Source: Sternotherus odoratus
Taxonomy: Eukaryota > Chordata > Testudines > Kinosternidae
Length of the DNA stretch: 64,000 bases
Direction of reading: 5' to 3'
Assembly (NCBI GenBank): GCA_032164245.1
Contig: JAVMKO010000005.1
Coordinates: forward strand, 43,428,133-43,492,132
Below the pieces are notes generated by a model, which was not told the origin of the DNA, did not search any database, and was given only the letters and a program-made list of their open reading frames with translations. The position numbers and the translations under genes were made by a program. Below, one piece after another: positions 1 through 11,399 of this stretch. Position 1 is the stretch's first letter. Each line of letters opens with the position of its first letter.

Positions 1-400
1 CCTCACCCCACAAGCTGCGAGGCAGAAGGGGGAAGCCCATGCTGTGCCTGACCCTGCTCTTTGGTAGAAGTGCTGGGTGTGCAGTGCAAGAGAAGCCCCA
101 GCACTCCGACCCTGGTCCCCTGCAGAAGCACAGGAGGTAGCGGGGGAAGCTCCAGCATCTGGACCCCTGCTGCGGCCCTGAGACTGGAGGAATTCTCATT
201 CCCTCCCTGCTAAGGCCCCAGTCCGAGGTGCGGGGACAGAGCTTCTCTGGACTTGGGGCCACAGTGTGGGGGAGGGGGAACAGAAAGGAGCAAAGGGGTT
301 GTGAGTTTGCAGTGGGACCCTGGATGGAACAGGTGCAGTCCTGGGGAGAGGGGGCAGAAAGAGGTGGGGCTGTGGGTGGACCCTCAGGTGGAAGAGGCGG
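1..400. other. No recognisable gene
   Basis: The GC-rich sequence contains only short overlapping open frames with no recognisable domain. Its last five bases (ggcgg) are the left target-site duplication of the LTR that starts at 401. Confidence 0.4.
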
Positions 401-1551
401 TGTCACATTACTGGAATTATTTGGGATCATATAGATCGTTGGTGCAACCAGAGTCCTATAGTGGCACCAAATCTTATGTACAGGGGGACATAATGGATGT
501 CTAAGACCAGATTATGAATTGCTGATTATGAATATGCCATTGGTATGTGTGTATCAATTTGGTAGTTAAAGTTATGAATATTGGCTCTGGACTGTCTGTC
601 TTTCTAAATATTGTGCTCTGCTGAGGGGACATTCCAGAATACTGGGCGTCCGCTCTGCTTGGGTTGCTTGATGGGCCATTAAGGGCGATCAGCGACACAA
701 TGGACTCTGGGAGCTTGGAATGCCCCAACCCAGACAAGAAGTCTACCAAAGAACCTGCAAGTCGGCCTGTGCATAATGGCCCCTGCCTGCAAATAATGAG
801 TCATGCATGGTCATGTGATCTGCCCATGTGACTCCAGGACTCTATGGGGCTGGACTTTTCACAGCAGGAACAAAGAGGTTCTTGCACCTGGAAAAAACTA
901 TAAAGGAAGCTGCTACAGCCCCTCCATCTTTGTCTTCTATCTCCAGCCTGCCTTGTTTCTAGCTCTGGATGGAACTTTGCTACACAGCTGAACTCTGGCC
1001 AAAGGTGCTGACCCATCCCTGGAGGGGATGCTTTCTAAAGACTTTAATTTGAACCTGCAGTTATTCTACCTTTGCTGCAAGCCTGAACAAGATATTTGCC
1101 ATTACTGCATGTAATTGATTTCTTTTAACCATTCCTAACCCTCACCTATACCTTTTTCCTTGTATAATAAACCTTTAGATTTTAGATGCTAAAGGATTGG
1201 CAACAGTGTAATTTGTGGGAAGATCTGATTTGTATATTGACCTAGGTCTGGGGCCTGATTCTTTAGAATTGGGGAGAACCATTTTCTTTATTTGGGGTAT
1301 TGGTTTTCATGACCATTGGTCCCCAGGACAGGTGGTTGCAGGTGGTGATACTGGGAACCTGGAGTGTCTAAGGGAATTGCTTGTGTGACTTGTGGTGAGC
1401 CAGTGGGGCAAAACCAAAGTCTTTTCTGTTTGGCTGGTTTGGTTTACCTTAGTGTGAAGAAACCCCAGCTTTGGGCTGTAGTTGCCCCTTTGGAAGCAAT
1501 CTGTCCTGATCTGACACTCACAGTTGGATCCCACCAGGAACAGCCATCACA
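401..1551 (+). mobile_element. Solo LTR, family A, copy 1
   Basis: The element starts TGTCAC and ends ATCACA, so it has the TG...CA ends of an LTR. It is flanked by a perfect 5-bp duplication, ggcgg, at 396..400 and 1552..1556. A TATA-like box (ctataaagg, 898..906) and a poly(A) signal (aataaa, 1166..1171) lie in the order expected for U3-R-U5 on the + strand. At about 1.15 kb it is long for an LTR. No internal region follows, so it is a solo LTR left by LTR-LTR recombination. Close relatives occur at 24420, 31380 (minus) and 35317, and an old copy at 34182. Whether the parent is an endogenous retrovirus or a gypsy element cannot be told from the LTR alone. Confidence 0.88.
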
Positions 1552-1834
1552 GGCGGGGTGGGATCGCAGGTGGAGGGAGAGGCTCCACACTTGCTTGGAC
1601 CCAGGGCCCCAAGAAACCTTAATCCACCTCTGTTGCTTATGCCCTCCTGCAAGCTGCACTGCCCCAGCACATTAGTGGATAAGCCAGGGGAGTTGGGAAG
1701 GGTCAATAAAGGGCGTGGAGAGAGCTGCAGAGGGCCTCAGACTGATTAGTTGGCCTGGAAAGTGCAAAGGGGATGGTGAAAGCTTCATACATTACACATG
1801 GATCCCAGAAAAGGAGGGACTGAGAGCAAAAGGA

Positions 1835-2075
1835 TGGTCTTGTAGTTAAGGCATGGAGTGGGGGCTCAGGAGATCGGGGTTCAGTTTTGGGCTCTACTCT
1901 TGGGCCAGTCAGAGTCTGTCTCAGTTGCCCATCCGTAGGCCTTCCTTTAGCTGTCACACCTGTTTCCAACATAAGTTCTTACAGGGGCAGGGATTGTCTC
2001 TCCTTGTGTCACTACAGCCCCAGTGCCATGGTACCCCACTCTCAGTCAGGGCTGCAGACTATGAGAAACAGTGTG
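1835..2075 (+). repeat. MIR/CORE-SINE-like remnant
   Basis: The order 'ggttcagttttgggctct', 'gccagtcagagtctgtctcagt' (shortened here) and a later 'ggggcagggattgtctc' block resembles the body and tail of amniote MIR/CORE-SINEs. It is strongly diverged. The call is from remembered family structure, not an alignment. The rest of 1552..3013 shows no gene; a short GT run lies near 2800. Confidence 0.35.
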
Positions 2076-3013
2076 AGCTCAGCACCAGTGAATTAGCCCC
2101 TACTAAGCAGCAGAATGGCAAAATCTGCAAAAACTGTGCCACTAGCTCTCCCCTGGACTCCATGCTGAGTTTGCTTCAGCCATGCTGCTCATCAGCTGGA
2201 ACACTCATGTTTAACTCACCACGGGAAGGCTGCCTGCTCAGGGCCTTGCCTTGATTCTTTAGGTGTGGAGAGTCTCCCTGACACAGCAAGTGCCTGGCCA
2301 GATCTCCGGCACTGAAGCAATGAAACAAGCCAAGTGTCAATCTGGCTAAGACTATTGAAGCTAGGACCATGCATATGCAAGCTGCTGCTACTGTGGATGA
2401 ATGTGAAGAGACAAGACTAAATGTGCCTGGCCCCTAAACCTGGCGTGGCAAAGCCATGGGCAAGGCCCCTGTGTCACAAGAAAGAAAAAGAATGTGGTGT
2501 TTTCCCCATGCATGCATACCTCATCCATTTCCCCTGGGTTACTGCAGCCCCCCAGCACTGCCAGCACTGGGGTGGATGGAGTCTAGACTCTACCCTGGCC
2601 ACTTACTCACAGACCGGGAAGGGAGGCAAGGCTGTGAATGTCCCCAGGTTTGACACCCAGATCCCCTGGGCTGGAGCATGGGTTGCCACAACTCAAGCCA
2701 CAGGGGCAGTTCCACTGGCAGGCAGCAGTAGTGAGCTCTGATTCTCTTGTGGGAGGGAGCTGTGCCACATGTTCTGACACACACAGAGTTAGGGGTTGGG
2801 TGTGTGTGTGTGCTGTCACTGCCCCTTGCAGTAGGGGCTACACGCTCCCTGTCCTTTGGAGAAAGGTGCCAGAGGTCCCAGTAGGATTTCATGTCTCATA
2901 AGGCTGCCCTACTCTTTTCCGGGCCCTCCACAGAGCCCCCTACCCTGCAGTGTAGGGAGTGCTGAGAAGCTATACCTGGTCCTGCCACAAGCAGAGCTCT
3001 GGACACTGTAGGG

Positions 3014-3260
3014 CAGCGTTCTTCAAACATTTCCGGCCACAGCCCCCGGCTGCGGTGCGGCGTCAGCTCGCAGCCCCCTGGGGTATGTCCACCGAAATGC
3101 AGCAGAACTGAAAGCTTCCGCTTTATGCAGCGGCATTTCAACAGGAGGAAATTAGGCCGCCGCTCTATTCGGCGGTCTCCCAAGTGGGCTCGGCGGCAGC
3201 ACCGGGGGTCTCGCGCACCACCGGGGGGTAGTCTCGCACACCCCACTTTGAAGACCACTG
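3014..3260. mobile_element. hAT-type MITE (ctgtaggg TSD)
   Basis: This 247-bp element has terminal inverted repeats (cagcgttcttcaaa at the left, tttgaagaccactg at the right) and a perfect 8-bp target duplication, ctgtaggg, at 3006..3013 and 3261..3268. Eight-base duplications with CAG-type ends are diagnostic of hAT transposons. It has no coding capacity, so it is non-autonomous. Confidence 0.85.
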
Positions 3261-3268
3261 CTGTAGGG

Positions 3269-3781
3269 CACAGAGGTGTCTAGTCTGGGGTAATCACCAC
3301 AACCCCAACCATCAGGGTGGGCTGCCAGGAAGAGGCAGCGGCAGCACGAGGCCTTAAGGCCCCCACAGAATGTGGCATCAGCTGAACAGCTGCCATGCTG
3401 CTCCTCCTCCCTCTCCCCTGCCTGCACAGAGTGCCCAGCTACTAAAAGCCCATTTCCCTCTCCCACTGATGTCCAGCAGCTCCAGTTCCACTGGAGATCT
3501 GCTCCCCACGGGCACCACCTGTTTTTTCCCCTTATGCAGCAGCGCCCCACCCTGCCCCACTCCCCAGTGGCAGCAGCTTGGCTGGCCCCTCCTCATTCCA
3601 GCTGCAATTCAAAGCTGGAGAGTTGGGTCAGCTGTAGGAGCCAGCGGGAAGTGAAGAGGAGCCAGTACCATGTGCCCAGCCAGCTGTCTGAAAAGCCCCA
3701 GAGACCTCATCAGGGACCACAGTCTGGGAAACGCTGCTCTGTTTAGGCAGGCTCCAATGCTGGCTTCAGGGTTCTGACACC
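3269..3781. other. No recognisable gene
   Basis: Overlapping open frames run on both strands through C-rich sequence, none with a domain signature. I see no gene or repeat here that I can name. Confidence 0.3.
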
Positions 3782-3789
3782 AACTAGAT

Positions 3790-4421
3790 CAGGGGTGGGC
3801 AAACATTTTGGCCCAAGGGCCACACGGGTTCAAAATTGTGAGGAGGGCCAGGTAGGGAAGGCTGTGCCTCCCCAAACAGCCTGTTCCCAACCCCTATCCA
3901 ACCCCCATCCACTCCTGCCCCCAACTGCCTCCCTCAGAACTCTCGATCCATCCAACCCCCCTCCCCCCCCCACTCCTTGTCCCTTGATCGCCCCATCCGG
4001 AGACTTCCCCCAACTGCTCTTCCAGGACCCCACCACCTATCTAGGCCCCCTTGCTCTTTCCTTCCCTGACTTCCCCCTCCCGAGACACTCCCCTCACCCT
4101 AACCACCATCCCCCAGGACCCCACCCCCTATCTAAGCCCCCCTGCTCTTTGTTCCCTGACTGCCCCCTCCCAAGACCCTCCACCCTATCCACCACCCATC
4201 TGGCACCTACCAACTGAGCCCCTCCCCTTGCTTACTGTGCTCTGCCAGGTGCTCCAGCTGGAGCACAGGGCCCCACGGCTTGGCCTGGGCAGGGCCCAGC
4301 GGCTCGCCGCACTCCACCTGGTGCCCTGGCCCAGAATCGCGGGGCCACTGGCACCGTGCCACCGTCCTGAGCTCGCGGGCCAGATGAAAATGGCTTGTGG
4401 GCCGTAGTTCACCCACCCCTG
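3790..4421. mobile_element. hAT-type element, caggggtgggcaaac family
   Basis: The left end caggggtgggcaaac is mirrored at the right by gttcacccacccctg. The flanks carry a near-perfect 8-bp duplication (aactagat at 3782..3789, gactagat at 4422..4429). The interior is C-rich with imperfect internal repeats of 'ccccctatctaagcccccttgctctt' type (shown shortened in meaning only). Related elements lie at 23128, 29149 and 47814. It is non-coding. Confidence 0.82.
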
Positions 4422-4430
4422 GACTAGATC

Positions 4431-4517
4431 CAGGCTTTGACACTGGCTCCAATCCAGGCTCTGACGCTGGTTCTGATCCGGGCTCTGACACTGGCTCTGA
4501 TCTGGGCTGACACTAGC
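4431..4517. repeat. Short tandem repeat, about 24-bp unit
   Basis: Three to four imperfect units based on 'ggctctgacactggctctgat' (read as about 24 bp with spacer) directly follow the hAT element. Confidence 0.6.
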
Positions 4518-6420
4518 TGGCCTTACTCTGAGTGATCCGTGGGTGAAGAAGCTGTAGCTACAGGTCAGGAGGCAGTGCCCTGTATGTTCCATGCAACACA
4601 GGAGGGAGAGCTGGTGACTGATGGCGCTTGGAGACTGAGCAAGAGGCACAGTCTGGGCAGCTTCCCCCAAACCTTGTGCCTAGCCTCCACCCTGCAGGGA
4701 GTAGCCGGCACTGCCCGCTGCTGTTCCCAGCTCACTGCAAATGTGGGCAGCAATTACTGACAATCTGCGCCCCGCTGGAGATGCCAGGGTGGTGGGTGAG
4801 AGAGCCCAGTGACAGACTTGGCCCAGTAGCCAGTGGCTGAGGAGTAATTTACATACAAGATGGGGCAGCACCACCAAGAGGGAATGGAGGTCTGGGGCAG
4901 GGGGGAGCCTGATACTCTGGGGCAGAGGGGAGGGAGCCAGAACCCAATCCATCAAGAGCCTTGGTTTGGCACAAAGGAGCCACAGTGCTGGCATAAGCCC
5001 CCCACAGGGGAACCCCAGCACAAAGGACCTTATGCCAAGGACAGGGCTGGCTGTGCTACCAAGCCCAGGCACAGGGAGCATCCTAGGGTGGGCTGGGGGT
5101 AGTGCTGGCCTCTGTTGGTGCCAACAGCAGCTGCATTGCTCTGTCTCTCTTCCCAACACCATGAATAGGCTTGAACTTTCCAAACTAAACCAACCCTTGA
5201 GAAGACAGTCAGAGCAGGAGGTGGGAGTGGGGGGTGCACAGAAGGCCAGGGGGCTGCAGAATGCTGGCAAGGAGAGCAAAGTAGGGCACTGACCCCGAGG
5301 GAGCTAGCAACCAGAGCAGGGTGAAGCTGACCATGTAGTATCACTGCTGGCTTACGCCTTGTGTAGCGCCCAGCTTGGCAGAGCAGGGACTGGATTGGTT
5401 GAAGATAAAGGCGATTTGGTATCCTGGTGTATGGATGCAGATGAAAGCTGTGGGTTTCTGGGTCTCTGCTTCCCAGCCTCTGCTGTCTGATGTCACCACC
5501 AGGGGCATGCCACGGCCCTGTGCAATCAGAGGGGTGGGTGGAAGGACAAGACCACAAGGTGTGGGAAAGGCTTGGGCTGCGGCCACCTGCAACAGCTGGA
5601 GAACCTCCCAGCACTGTGGGGGTCAGCTCACCTGATGGCTAGTGTAGACTGTCCAGGTGTCCTTGGGCAAGTCCCCTGAGTCAGTTCCACCACTCTATAG
5701 GGCATAATAAAACCTCCCTGTCTGCCAGGGCTGTAGGGGGTTCAGGAATGGGTGATATACTCATGGAGGGTGGCAAGGAGCCCAGGCCCTGCGTTGGGCT
5801 GGGTGCTAAGCAGTGGGGGAGATGTAGGGAGAGGGTGGCCCTGCCCCCACTCCCACGGCAGATGGAGAAGCTTGCCTAGGGCTGGGCTGAGCCTACAAGC
5901 CAGTGATGTTGTGGAACGTGTTTTCCTTCCCTCCACCCCCGTGAGCACAGCCATCCTTCACCACCAAGGAACAGAACAATGCCACTGCTGAGTGGGTTAC
6001 GCTGTCAAGGCCTATTAGGGTTGCCGTGGCAACCTGTCCCTGTCCCTCCTACCACACATTCATGAAGTTCTGAATCAGAACTAGAACGCGAATGACTGTG
6101 TCGACTCCCAGAGATGATTTCAAATCGGATGAGAGGAGCCAAGGGGGCAAGGAAGCCCAGCCATGGGCTCAGAGTAGCTTCTTGGCCAGAGGAGACACAG
6201 CATCCACAAGGGAGGTCACTGACACTGGGCATGGGGCTGAAAGTCACTGCCGAGCAAAACTTTAGGAATGAAACCCTCTGTAATGTGCTCAGAGACCCCG
6301 GTGATAGCCATGATGTCGGACCTGGGCGTATGGAGGGATGCACAGGTGCATGGGTGGATGGACAGATAGAGGGAGATCCATGATAGTGAGGTACCAGGCA
6401 CCCCCTAACTTGTCTAGGAT
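4518..6420. other. No gene recognised; one MIR-like stretch
   Basis: The longest open frame (4680..5279, minus) is Cys/Pro/Leu-rich with no domain and lies in ordinary GC-rich sequence, so I do not call it a gene. A stretch at about 5655..5760 ('ccttgggcaagtcccctgag', then 'gggcataataaaacctccct') resembles the 3' half of a MIR SINE. Confidence 0.35.
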
Positions 6421-7134
6421 CTAATCAGTCCTAGGCATGGAGTAGGCATCAGACATGGTGATGGCATTGAGGTTCCAATAGTCTACACAGAACTGGATCG
6501 ATCCATCCTTCTTAGGGACCAGCACCACAGGAGAGGCCCAGCGGCTGGAGAACAGCTGGATCACCTCTAAAGCCAGCATGTCTCTGACCAGGGGCGGCTC
6601 CAGGCACCAGCACAGGAAACGCGTGCCTGGGGCGGCAAGCTGCAAGGGGCGGCCAGCCAATGCTCTCGTGGCGGCAGCCAGGCAGCCTTTGGCTGCATTT
6701 CTGCAGAAGGTCCGCTGGTCCCATGGATTTGGCGGCATTTCGGCAGCAGGTACCCTGAAGCCCAGGCACCGGCAGACCTCCCGCAGAAACACTGCCGAAT
6801 CGGCAGGACCAGCTGACCCCTCCCCTCCCCCCCCTACAGGCATGCCGCTGAAAGCCACCTGACTGCGGCGCTTGGGGCGGCAGCAAATGTAGTCACCCCT
6901 GTCTCTGACCTCTCTCTCCAGGTGCTGGGCTGTTTTCTCAGTGACCCTGTATAGTGAACACATGTTGGGAAAGTTGGGTCCTGTCTCCACCGGGTGAACA
7001 GCCAGGTAAGTGAGCCCAGGCCGATTGGAGAACAGCTTCCGGTATGAATGCAGTACCGCTCTGATTGCAGCCAGCTGGGCAGGGGTTACCTCAGGGATTG
7101 GAAACCTTGGCACACAGAACCCCAGGGGAAGCAC
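6421..7134 (-). pseudogene. Ty3/gypsy reverse transcriptase fragment
   Basis: On the minus strand this frame shows the N-terminal part of a gypsy reverse transcriptase. The 'ASPVVLVPKKDGS' strand and the 'FCVDYWNLNAIT' motif match the conserved 'SPVVLVKKKDGS..FCVDYR.LN' region. Upstream residues ('SNRPGLTYLAVHPVETG') fit the linker before RT in the Gmr1-like clade. A 313-bp hAT MITE plus its 8-bp duplication lies inside (6581..6909); 321 bp is a multiple of three, so the frame stays open. RT is cut off before its catalytic YxDD. Gag and LTR remnants of what may be the same element follow at 7608..7844 and 8184..8745, so this is an internally deleted minus-strand copy. The first residues of the frame derive from an adjacent hAT fragment. 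Confidence 0.8.
6589..6901. mobile_element. hAT-type MITE inside gypsy pol
   Basis: The element begins caggggcggctcc and ends cacccctg. An exact 8-bp duplication, tctctgac, lies at 6581..6588 and 6902..6909. It is 313 bp and non-coding. It postdates the gypsy insertion it interrupts. Confidence 0.87.
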
Positions 7135-7230
7135 CCTTAGCGGGCCCTGCTGATTTGTTTACTTGCCAGTTTGTCGACCACAGCTCCCACTGGCTCAATC
7201 CAATGGAGGCTGTGGGAAGCGGCGCAGTGC
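7090..7230. mobile_element. hAT fragment (diverged)
   Basis: The sequence 'gggattggaaacc' followed by 'ccctgctgatttgtttac' and a 'ggctcccactgg...ccaatgg' stretch resembles the interior of GC-rich reptilian hAT elements. Only one end is visible and no duplication was found. Confidence 0.4.
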
Positions 7231-7607
7231 TGGTTGGTATATTATTCTCAAGCCTCCCCAAGAAAGTGGGTGAAGGGACTTGGAGGGATATTTGGGGGAA
7301 ATAGGGATTTCAAGTGACCCTTCCCTGAATTTTTATGTAAATCACTTGATAGTGGCAGCAATACCATCCAAGGACAAGGACAGGAATTTGTGCTACCTTC
7401 CCTCTGTATTTATGAGGACCTCTGTGGGTTTGGGACCTACCAGGGGGATTAGACAGTGGAGCCTGCCTGTGGGGGTCAATCAGGTGCAGATCACAAGCCT
7501 TTTCAAAGAGTGTGAGGTAGGCATCAATATCCTCCCTCCCTAAAAATGGAACAGCAGTTTGGTGTCTAGATTCTCCACAGAACTGGCATCTAGGAGCCCT
7601 TCTCTAC

Positions 7608-7844
7608 TTACCCCCAGTAGGCCCTCTTGGCCTGGCTCTCCTCCAACTCATGCTTTTGCTGTTCCACATGGTCCGTCAGCCTCTGCTCCTCCAGCTCCTT
7701 TACTTTCAACTCCAGCTCCAGTTTCCACAGCTCCTTCAGGGAGAAACCTAACTGGGCCCCCCCGCTGACTGTGGAGTCGGGTCTGATAGACTCCCGGCTG
7801 CTACACGGACTGCCCCAATGGCTACTCCCAAGCTCTCCGGTCAC
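7608..7844 (-). pseudogene. Gypsy gag N-terminal fragment (coiled coil)
   Basis: The minus-strand frame encodes a Glu/Lys/Leu-rich coiled coil ('LWKLELELKVKELEEQ' and following heptads). This resembles the start of Gmr1-like gypsy gag proteins and the gag remnant at 14907. It lies between an LTR (8184..8745) and an RT fragment (6421..7134) on the same strand, in the order LTR-gag-pol. No capsid or zinc-knuckle region is present between gag and pol, so most of the element is deleted. Confidence 0.5.
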
Positions 7845-8183
7845 CTCAGGAGTACCCCTGGGGTCTGGCGCCTATTCCTCAGACTGGTCATTCTCTACAA
7901 GCTGAGCATCAGCTTCTCCTTAGTGAGCCTCCCCACTCTCAGCCCTCTCTTTCTGCACAGATGTGCCATGTCCCTCTTATGGAGCTGCTTATAGACCATT
8001 TCCGCACTGGTTCCTTCAATTCTCTTGTTTCATCGCTGGCAGCCACTCACTGCAAAGTGTCTGCGCTCACAGCCAGACGTCTACAGGCTGCATCCACGAA
8101 TCATCCTCTGCTATCAATTTGACATGGAGTTGTCATGTGCCCACTCTTGTCCCAGTACAGTCTCTGGGGGAAACCCCCTTCAG

Positions 8184-8745
8184 TGTGACAGCCCTTCTCA
8201 GGGGTCCACTCTCTCTCAGGGGTTAAGCCCCTCCACCTCCTGGAGCCACACCTCTCTGAGCCTTAGTACATTTGTCTCCCACCATGTGCCCTCTCAGGGA
8301 GTCCACTCGCTCTGGACCCCAGGGGCCTCCACTCCCAGAGGGAATAATGCAACCAGACCAGAGCAACTCTCAGCCAGGGTAAAACAGGAGGATTTATTGA
8401 GTGTCTGAACACAGCATAGGAAACTCTCAGGCCTGGCCTCCCTCAGCATAGTACATCTAAGTCTCTCCTCTTTCCATCTGGGCATCTGATATCACCTCCT
8501 TCAAGCCCCACCTGTGTCCTTTGTCTTCTATCCAGGTATAAACAGGGTCACCTGGGCCTCCTTTCCTCTCAGCCGTCCTTTGTTCCCCTCTGGCTCGAAC
8601 TGGCTGGTCAGGTTACCGGGGTCCTCTCTCCACAGCCCATTGTCCTCCCACTGGCCAGAACCAGCTGTGATTCTCAAGCTGGGCCTCCTGGTCACCAGGT
8701 CACTGGAGTATCCAATCTCCAAGCCATTGGCCGGGGTCCTATAGG
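8184..8745 (-). mobile_element. LTR family B, truncated, minus strand
   Basis: Read on the minus strand this matches the right part of the LTR at 40620..42221, including the poly(A)-signal block 'cactcaataaatcctcctg' and the TGTCACA end at 8184..8190. Both copies are followed by the same 'ctgaagggggtt' sequence, which marks the start of the internal region. The 5' part beyond 8745 is missing. Confidence 0.7.
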
Positions 8746-8879
8746 GAGGTGGTGTGGCTCCCTGGTGCCCTGAAGAGGGCCAAGCTCCCCCAAAAACCGG
8801 AGTGGGCAGAGCCAGAGCTCTCCAAGCCCACCCCCCCCAGAGGGTCAGAGGCCAGACAGGAAGAATAAGAGCTCAATGC

Positions 8880-9480
8880 CAGAGCTTACTTGGGAGGTAG
8901 CTACTGGAGACACCAGACACCTCTGTCCCAGCTCCCGCCAAGGAAACTCCAGCAACCAGCAGCGGACCTAGAGACTGGCCTGACTGGCCGATATTCAACG
9001 CAGATCAGCAGGTGGGAGAGTTGCCGAGCCTACCCTTCGCCAATGGTCCAGAAGAGTCACAGAGCCTACCCCTTGCCAGCTACCCTGAGGATCCAATGGT
9101 GATCGACCCCCCCTCAGGACACCACCTTGACCCAGGTACCTCCAGAGGGAGAGTTGGGAAGTAGCCCAGTGGCAGGCGACCCTAGTCTGGCTACAACACT
9201 GCCGGAACTCATGTCAGTGTGCTGCGGCCAAGATCCCCACTGACAGAGCAGCAGGCCTTTGGCAGCTGCTAGCACCCCAGGCTGGGATGCAGTGGCGTGG
9301 GAGGGCCTGTGTCCCTCCCTGCTACCCAACATGTGGGTGGCAGTCTCCCCCTTTCCCAGGCCGTTTGGAGCCTGAAGCCTGGGTGTGCTATTTACCTGTG
9401 TTTGCTCAGTCCGGGCCTGACCCCTGGACTCTTTACTGCCCTGCCCTGCCCTGCCCTGCCCCAGGGCCTGGGCTAATTAT
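8880..9480 (+). repeat. Possible LTR-element internal fragment
   Basis: An open frame at 8890..9102 and the following 'cttgacccaggtacctcc' and 'gggagagttgggaagtagcc' blocks look like internal sequence of a reptilian LTR retroelement that I recall but cannot align. A (CCTGC)n microsatellite lies at about 9435..9465. Low certainty. Confidence 0.25.
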
Positions 9481-9789
9481 CCGTTAATTGTTATCTCTGT
9501 GAGCTCAGCTCCCTGCCAGATAGGTTGAGCCAGGAGTCCTGCGTCCCAACTGATTCCCTAAGGGGCCATGCAAGGCCTAAGGGAGGCGGTGTGGTTCCCC
9601 ACTGCTCCACAGAGGAAAGAACCCCGACAAACCCTCTCTACAGGTCCCAAGTTCAATCTCTGATCCTTTGTAACAACAAACTCCCTCTCCTATCACCTCA
9701 CCTAGTAACACCCAGGGAAACTGAGTCCCACCCCCTTTTCATGCAAATCATTGGAAAAAAACAAGAAAATCCCCCACTTCATCACCGAT

Positions 9790-9945
9790 GGAGGGATGCA
9801 CAGGTAGATGGATGGATGGATAGACCAATTGGATGGCTGGCTGGCTGGCTGGCTGGATGCAGGGATTGGTCCTGCTTTGAGAAGGGGGTTGGACTAAATG
9901 ATCTCCTAAGGTCCCTTCCAACTCTGAGATTCTGTGATGCATGGG
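9790..9945 (+). repeat. Microsatellites and CR1 3' tail
   Basis: (GGAT)n and (GGCT)n runs at 9790..9865 lead into a CR1 3' end at 9868..9945: 'cctgctttgagaagggggtt', 'ggactaaatgatctcctaag' and 'gtcccttccaac', ending in the short CR1 terminal repeat 'gattctgtgat'. Confidence 0.8.
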
Positions 9946-9959
9946 TGGATGAATGCCCT

Positions 9960-11174
9960 GTCTTGATATAGACAGATCTAGACCCAACACAAGCTCCAGG
10001 GCTCAGCACACCCAAAGGTGGGGCTAGCTTGGACCTGGCTGTGCATCAGATGCTGCTCCTTGGGTCATGGCTAGGACCTAGAGAATCCTTGTTGAACAAG
10101 GGGGGGGGGGCAGATCCTGAGTGAACTTCCCTGAGAGCCACTAACTTCAGTTCTTTGTAGTATCTGCTAGTGCTGCATTGAAACAATCAAGGGCCTCTAG
10201 TCTGCCAGCACCTTCCTACAATCCCCTAGGCCGGGGAGAGAAAGCAGGTCCATTAGAGCTGAGAGCATGGAGACTGGCAATGGCATAGGTTGAAGGACTC
10301 CAACCCATGGAGGTCACATTAGGGCCCTGTAACATAGCTAAGCAAATTCAGCCCCCCTTGCTCACAGTGAGATGGCACATTCAGGCTGCTGCTCAGAACA
10401 GGCCAGAGCAACACAGGATGGGCGGCAGGGGGACAGTGTTGGGGAATTAAGAAAGTATTAGTGCCCCTGAAATATTTAGATTAAGAAAGAGCCAGATCTC
10501 AGCCCAGAGAGCTCAGCTGGGGCCAGGTGACCCCCCAGTTGCACCTGCTTCCCAAGCACTAAGTGAACCAAAGCCACACTGGGCTCATATTGGAAAGGAA
10601 GGTGGATGACTATGTTTGGGGGCAGGAACCAGTTGACCCAAATCACTGGGAGCCAGAATCCAGACAAGACTAGGTCAGACTGTAGCCCCTGAGATTGCCA
10701 AGAGGCTTGTCAAATGTGAAACGTGGGTGCAGGAAGGGCTGTCTCAGGGCTAGAGCCACAAAGGGATTGAGGTACTAAATCCAGACCATAAAGCTTCAAA
10801 ATGCCGATTTCACTGCCACTTAAAATCCCATGGCCCGAAAATGTGTGCAGGGAACGTCCCCTAGGTGCCTACATTTCCACTGGTGGTCATGTGATAGCTG
10901 TCTAAGTCCTGTCTCAGTTGCAGCAGGTTCCTGAGACTGGCGCTTCTCTGCCCGTGTTACCTGCAGGGCCGCATCCAGGAGATGTATTCTCAGCATGCCT
11001 CCCAGCTTGGGTCTTGCACAAGACACACATGCTGGAGGAGACAGTAATCGGTGCCTCCTTTATAACCTATAGCCCAGCAGTAGAGCCCTCATCTGGGTTG
11101 AAATCCCCGCTCTGACAGATGTGGAGCAGGAACTGGAACCTGACTCTTGCCCCTTCCTGGTGAGTGGCCTACCC
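9960..11174. other. No gene recognised
   Basis: Open frames are short and lack signatures. A G-run lies at about 10098..10108. The stretch near 11070..11170 is weakly SINE-like. I see nothing else. Confidence 0.3.
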
Positions 11175-11392
11175 CAGTGCTTTTCAGCCTGTGGTCTCAG
11201 GACCCCCAGAGGTCTGTAGACTATGTCTAATGGGTCTGTGAAAGATTGTTACCATAGACCAGTGGTTTTCAACCTGTAAGTCAGCGGACCCCTGGGGGTC
11301 TGCAGGCTAGGGCCAAGATTTCCAAAGGGTTCTGCACTTCTATTTTAAATTGTTTAGTGGTCTGCGTATGAAAAAAACGTTGAAAACCAGTG
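11175..11392. mobile_element. hAT-type MITE, cagtggttttcaacc family
   Basis: Ends of the type cagtggttttcaacc (11260) and gttgaaaaccagtg (to 11392) are inverted copies of each other, and a second left-type end lies at 11175 (cagtgcttttcagcc). The family is common in amniotes. No clear target duplication was found, and the region may hold two overlapping copies. Confidence 0.55.
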
Positions 11393-11399
11393 CCTCAAC

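Noticed and set aside
4680..5614. Minus-strand frames of about 195-200 codons
   Set aside because: They overlap each other in different frames, with low-complexity Ser/Pro/Leu composition and no domain.
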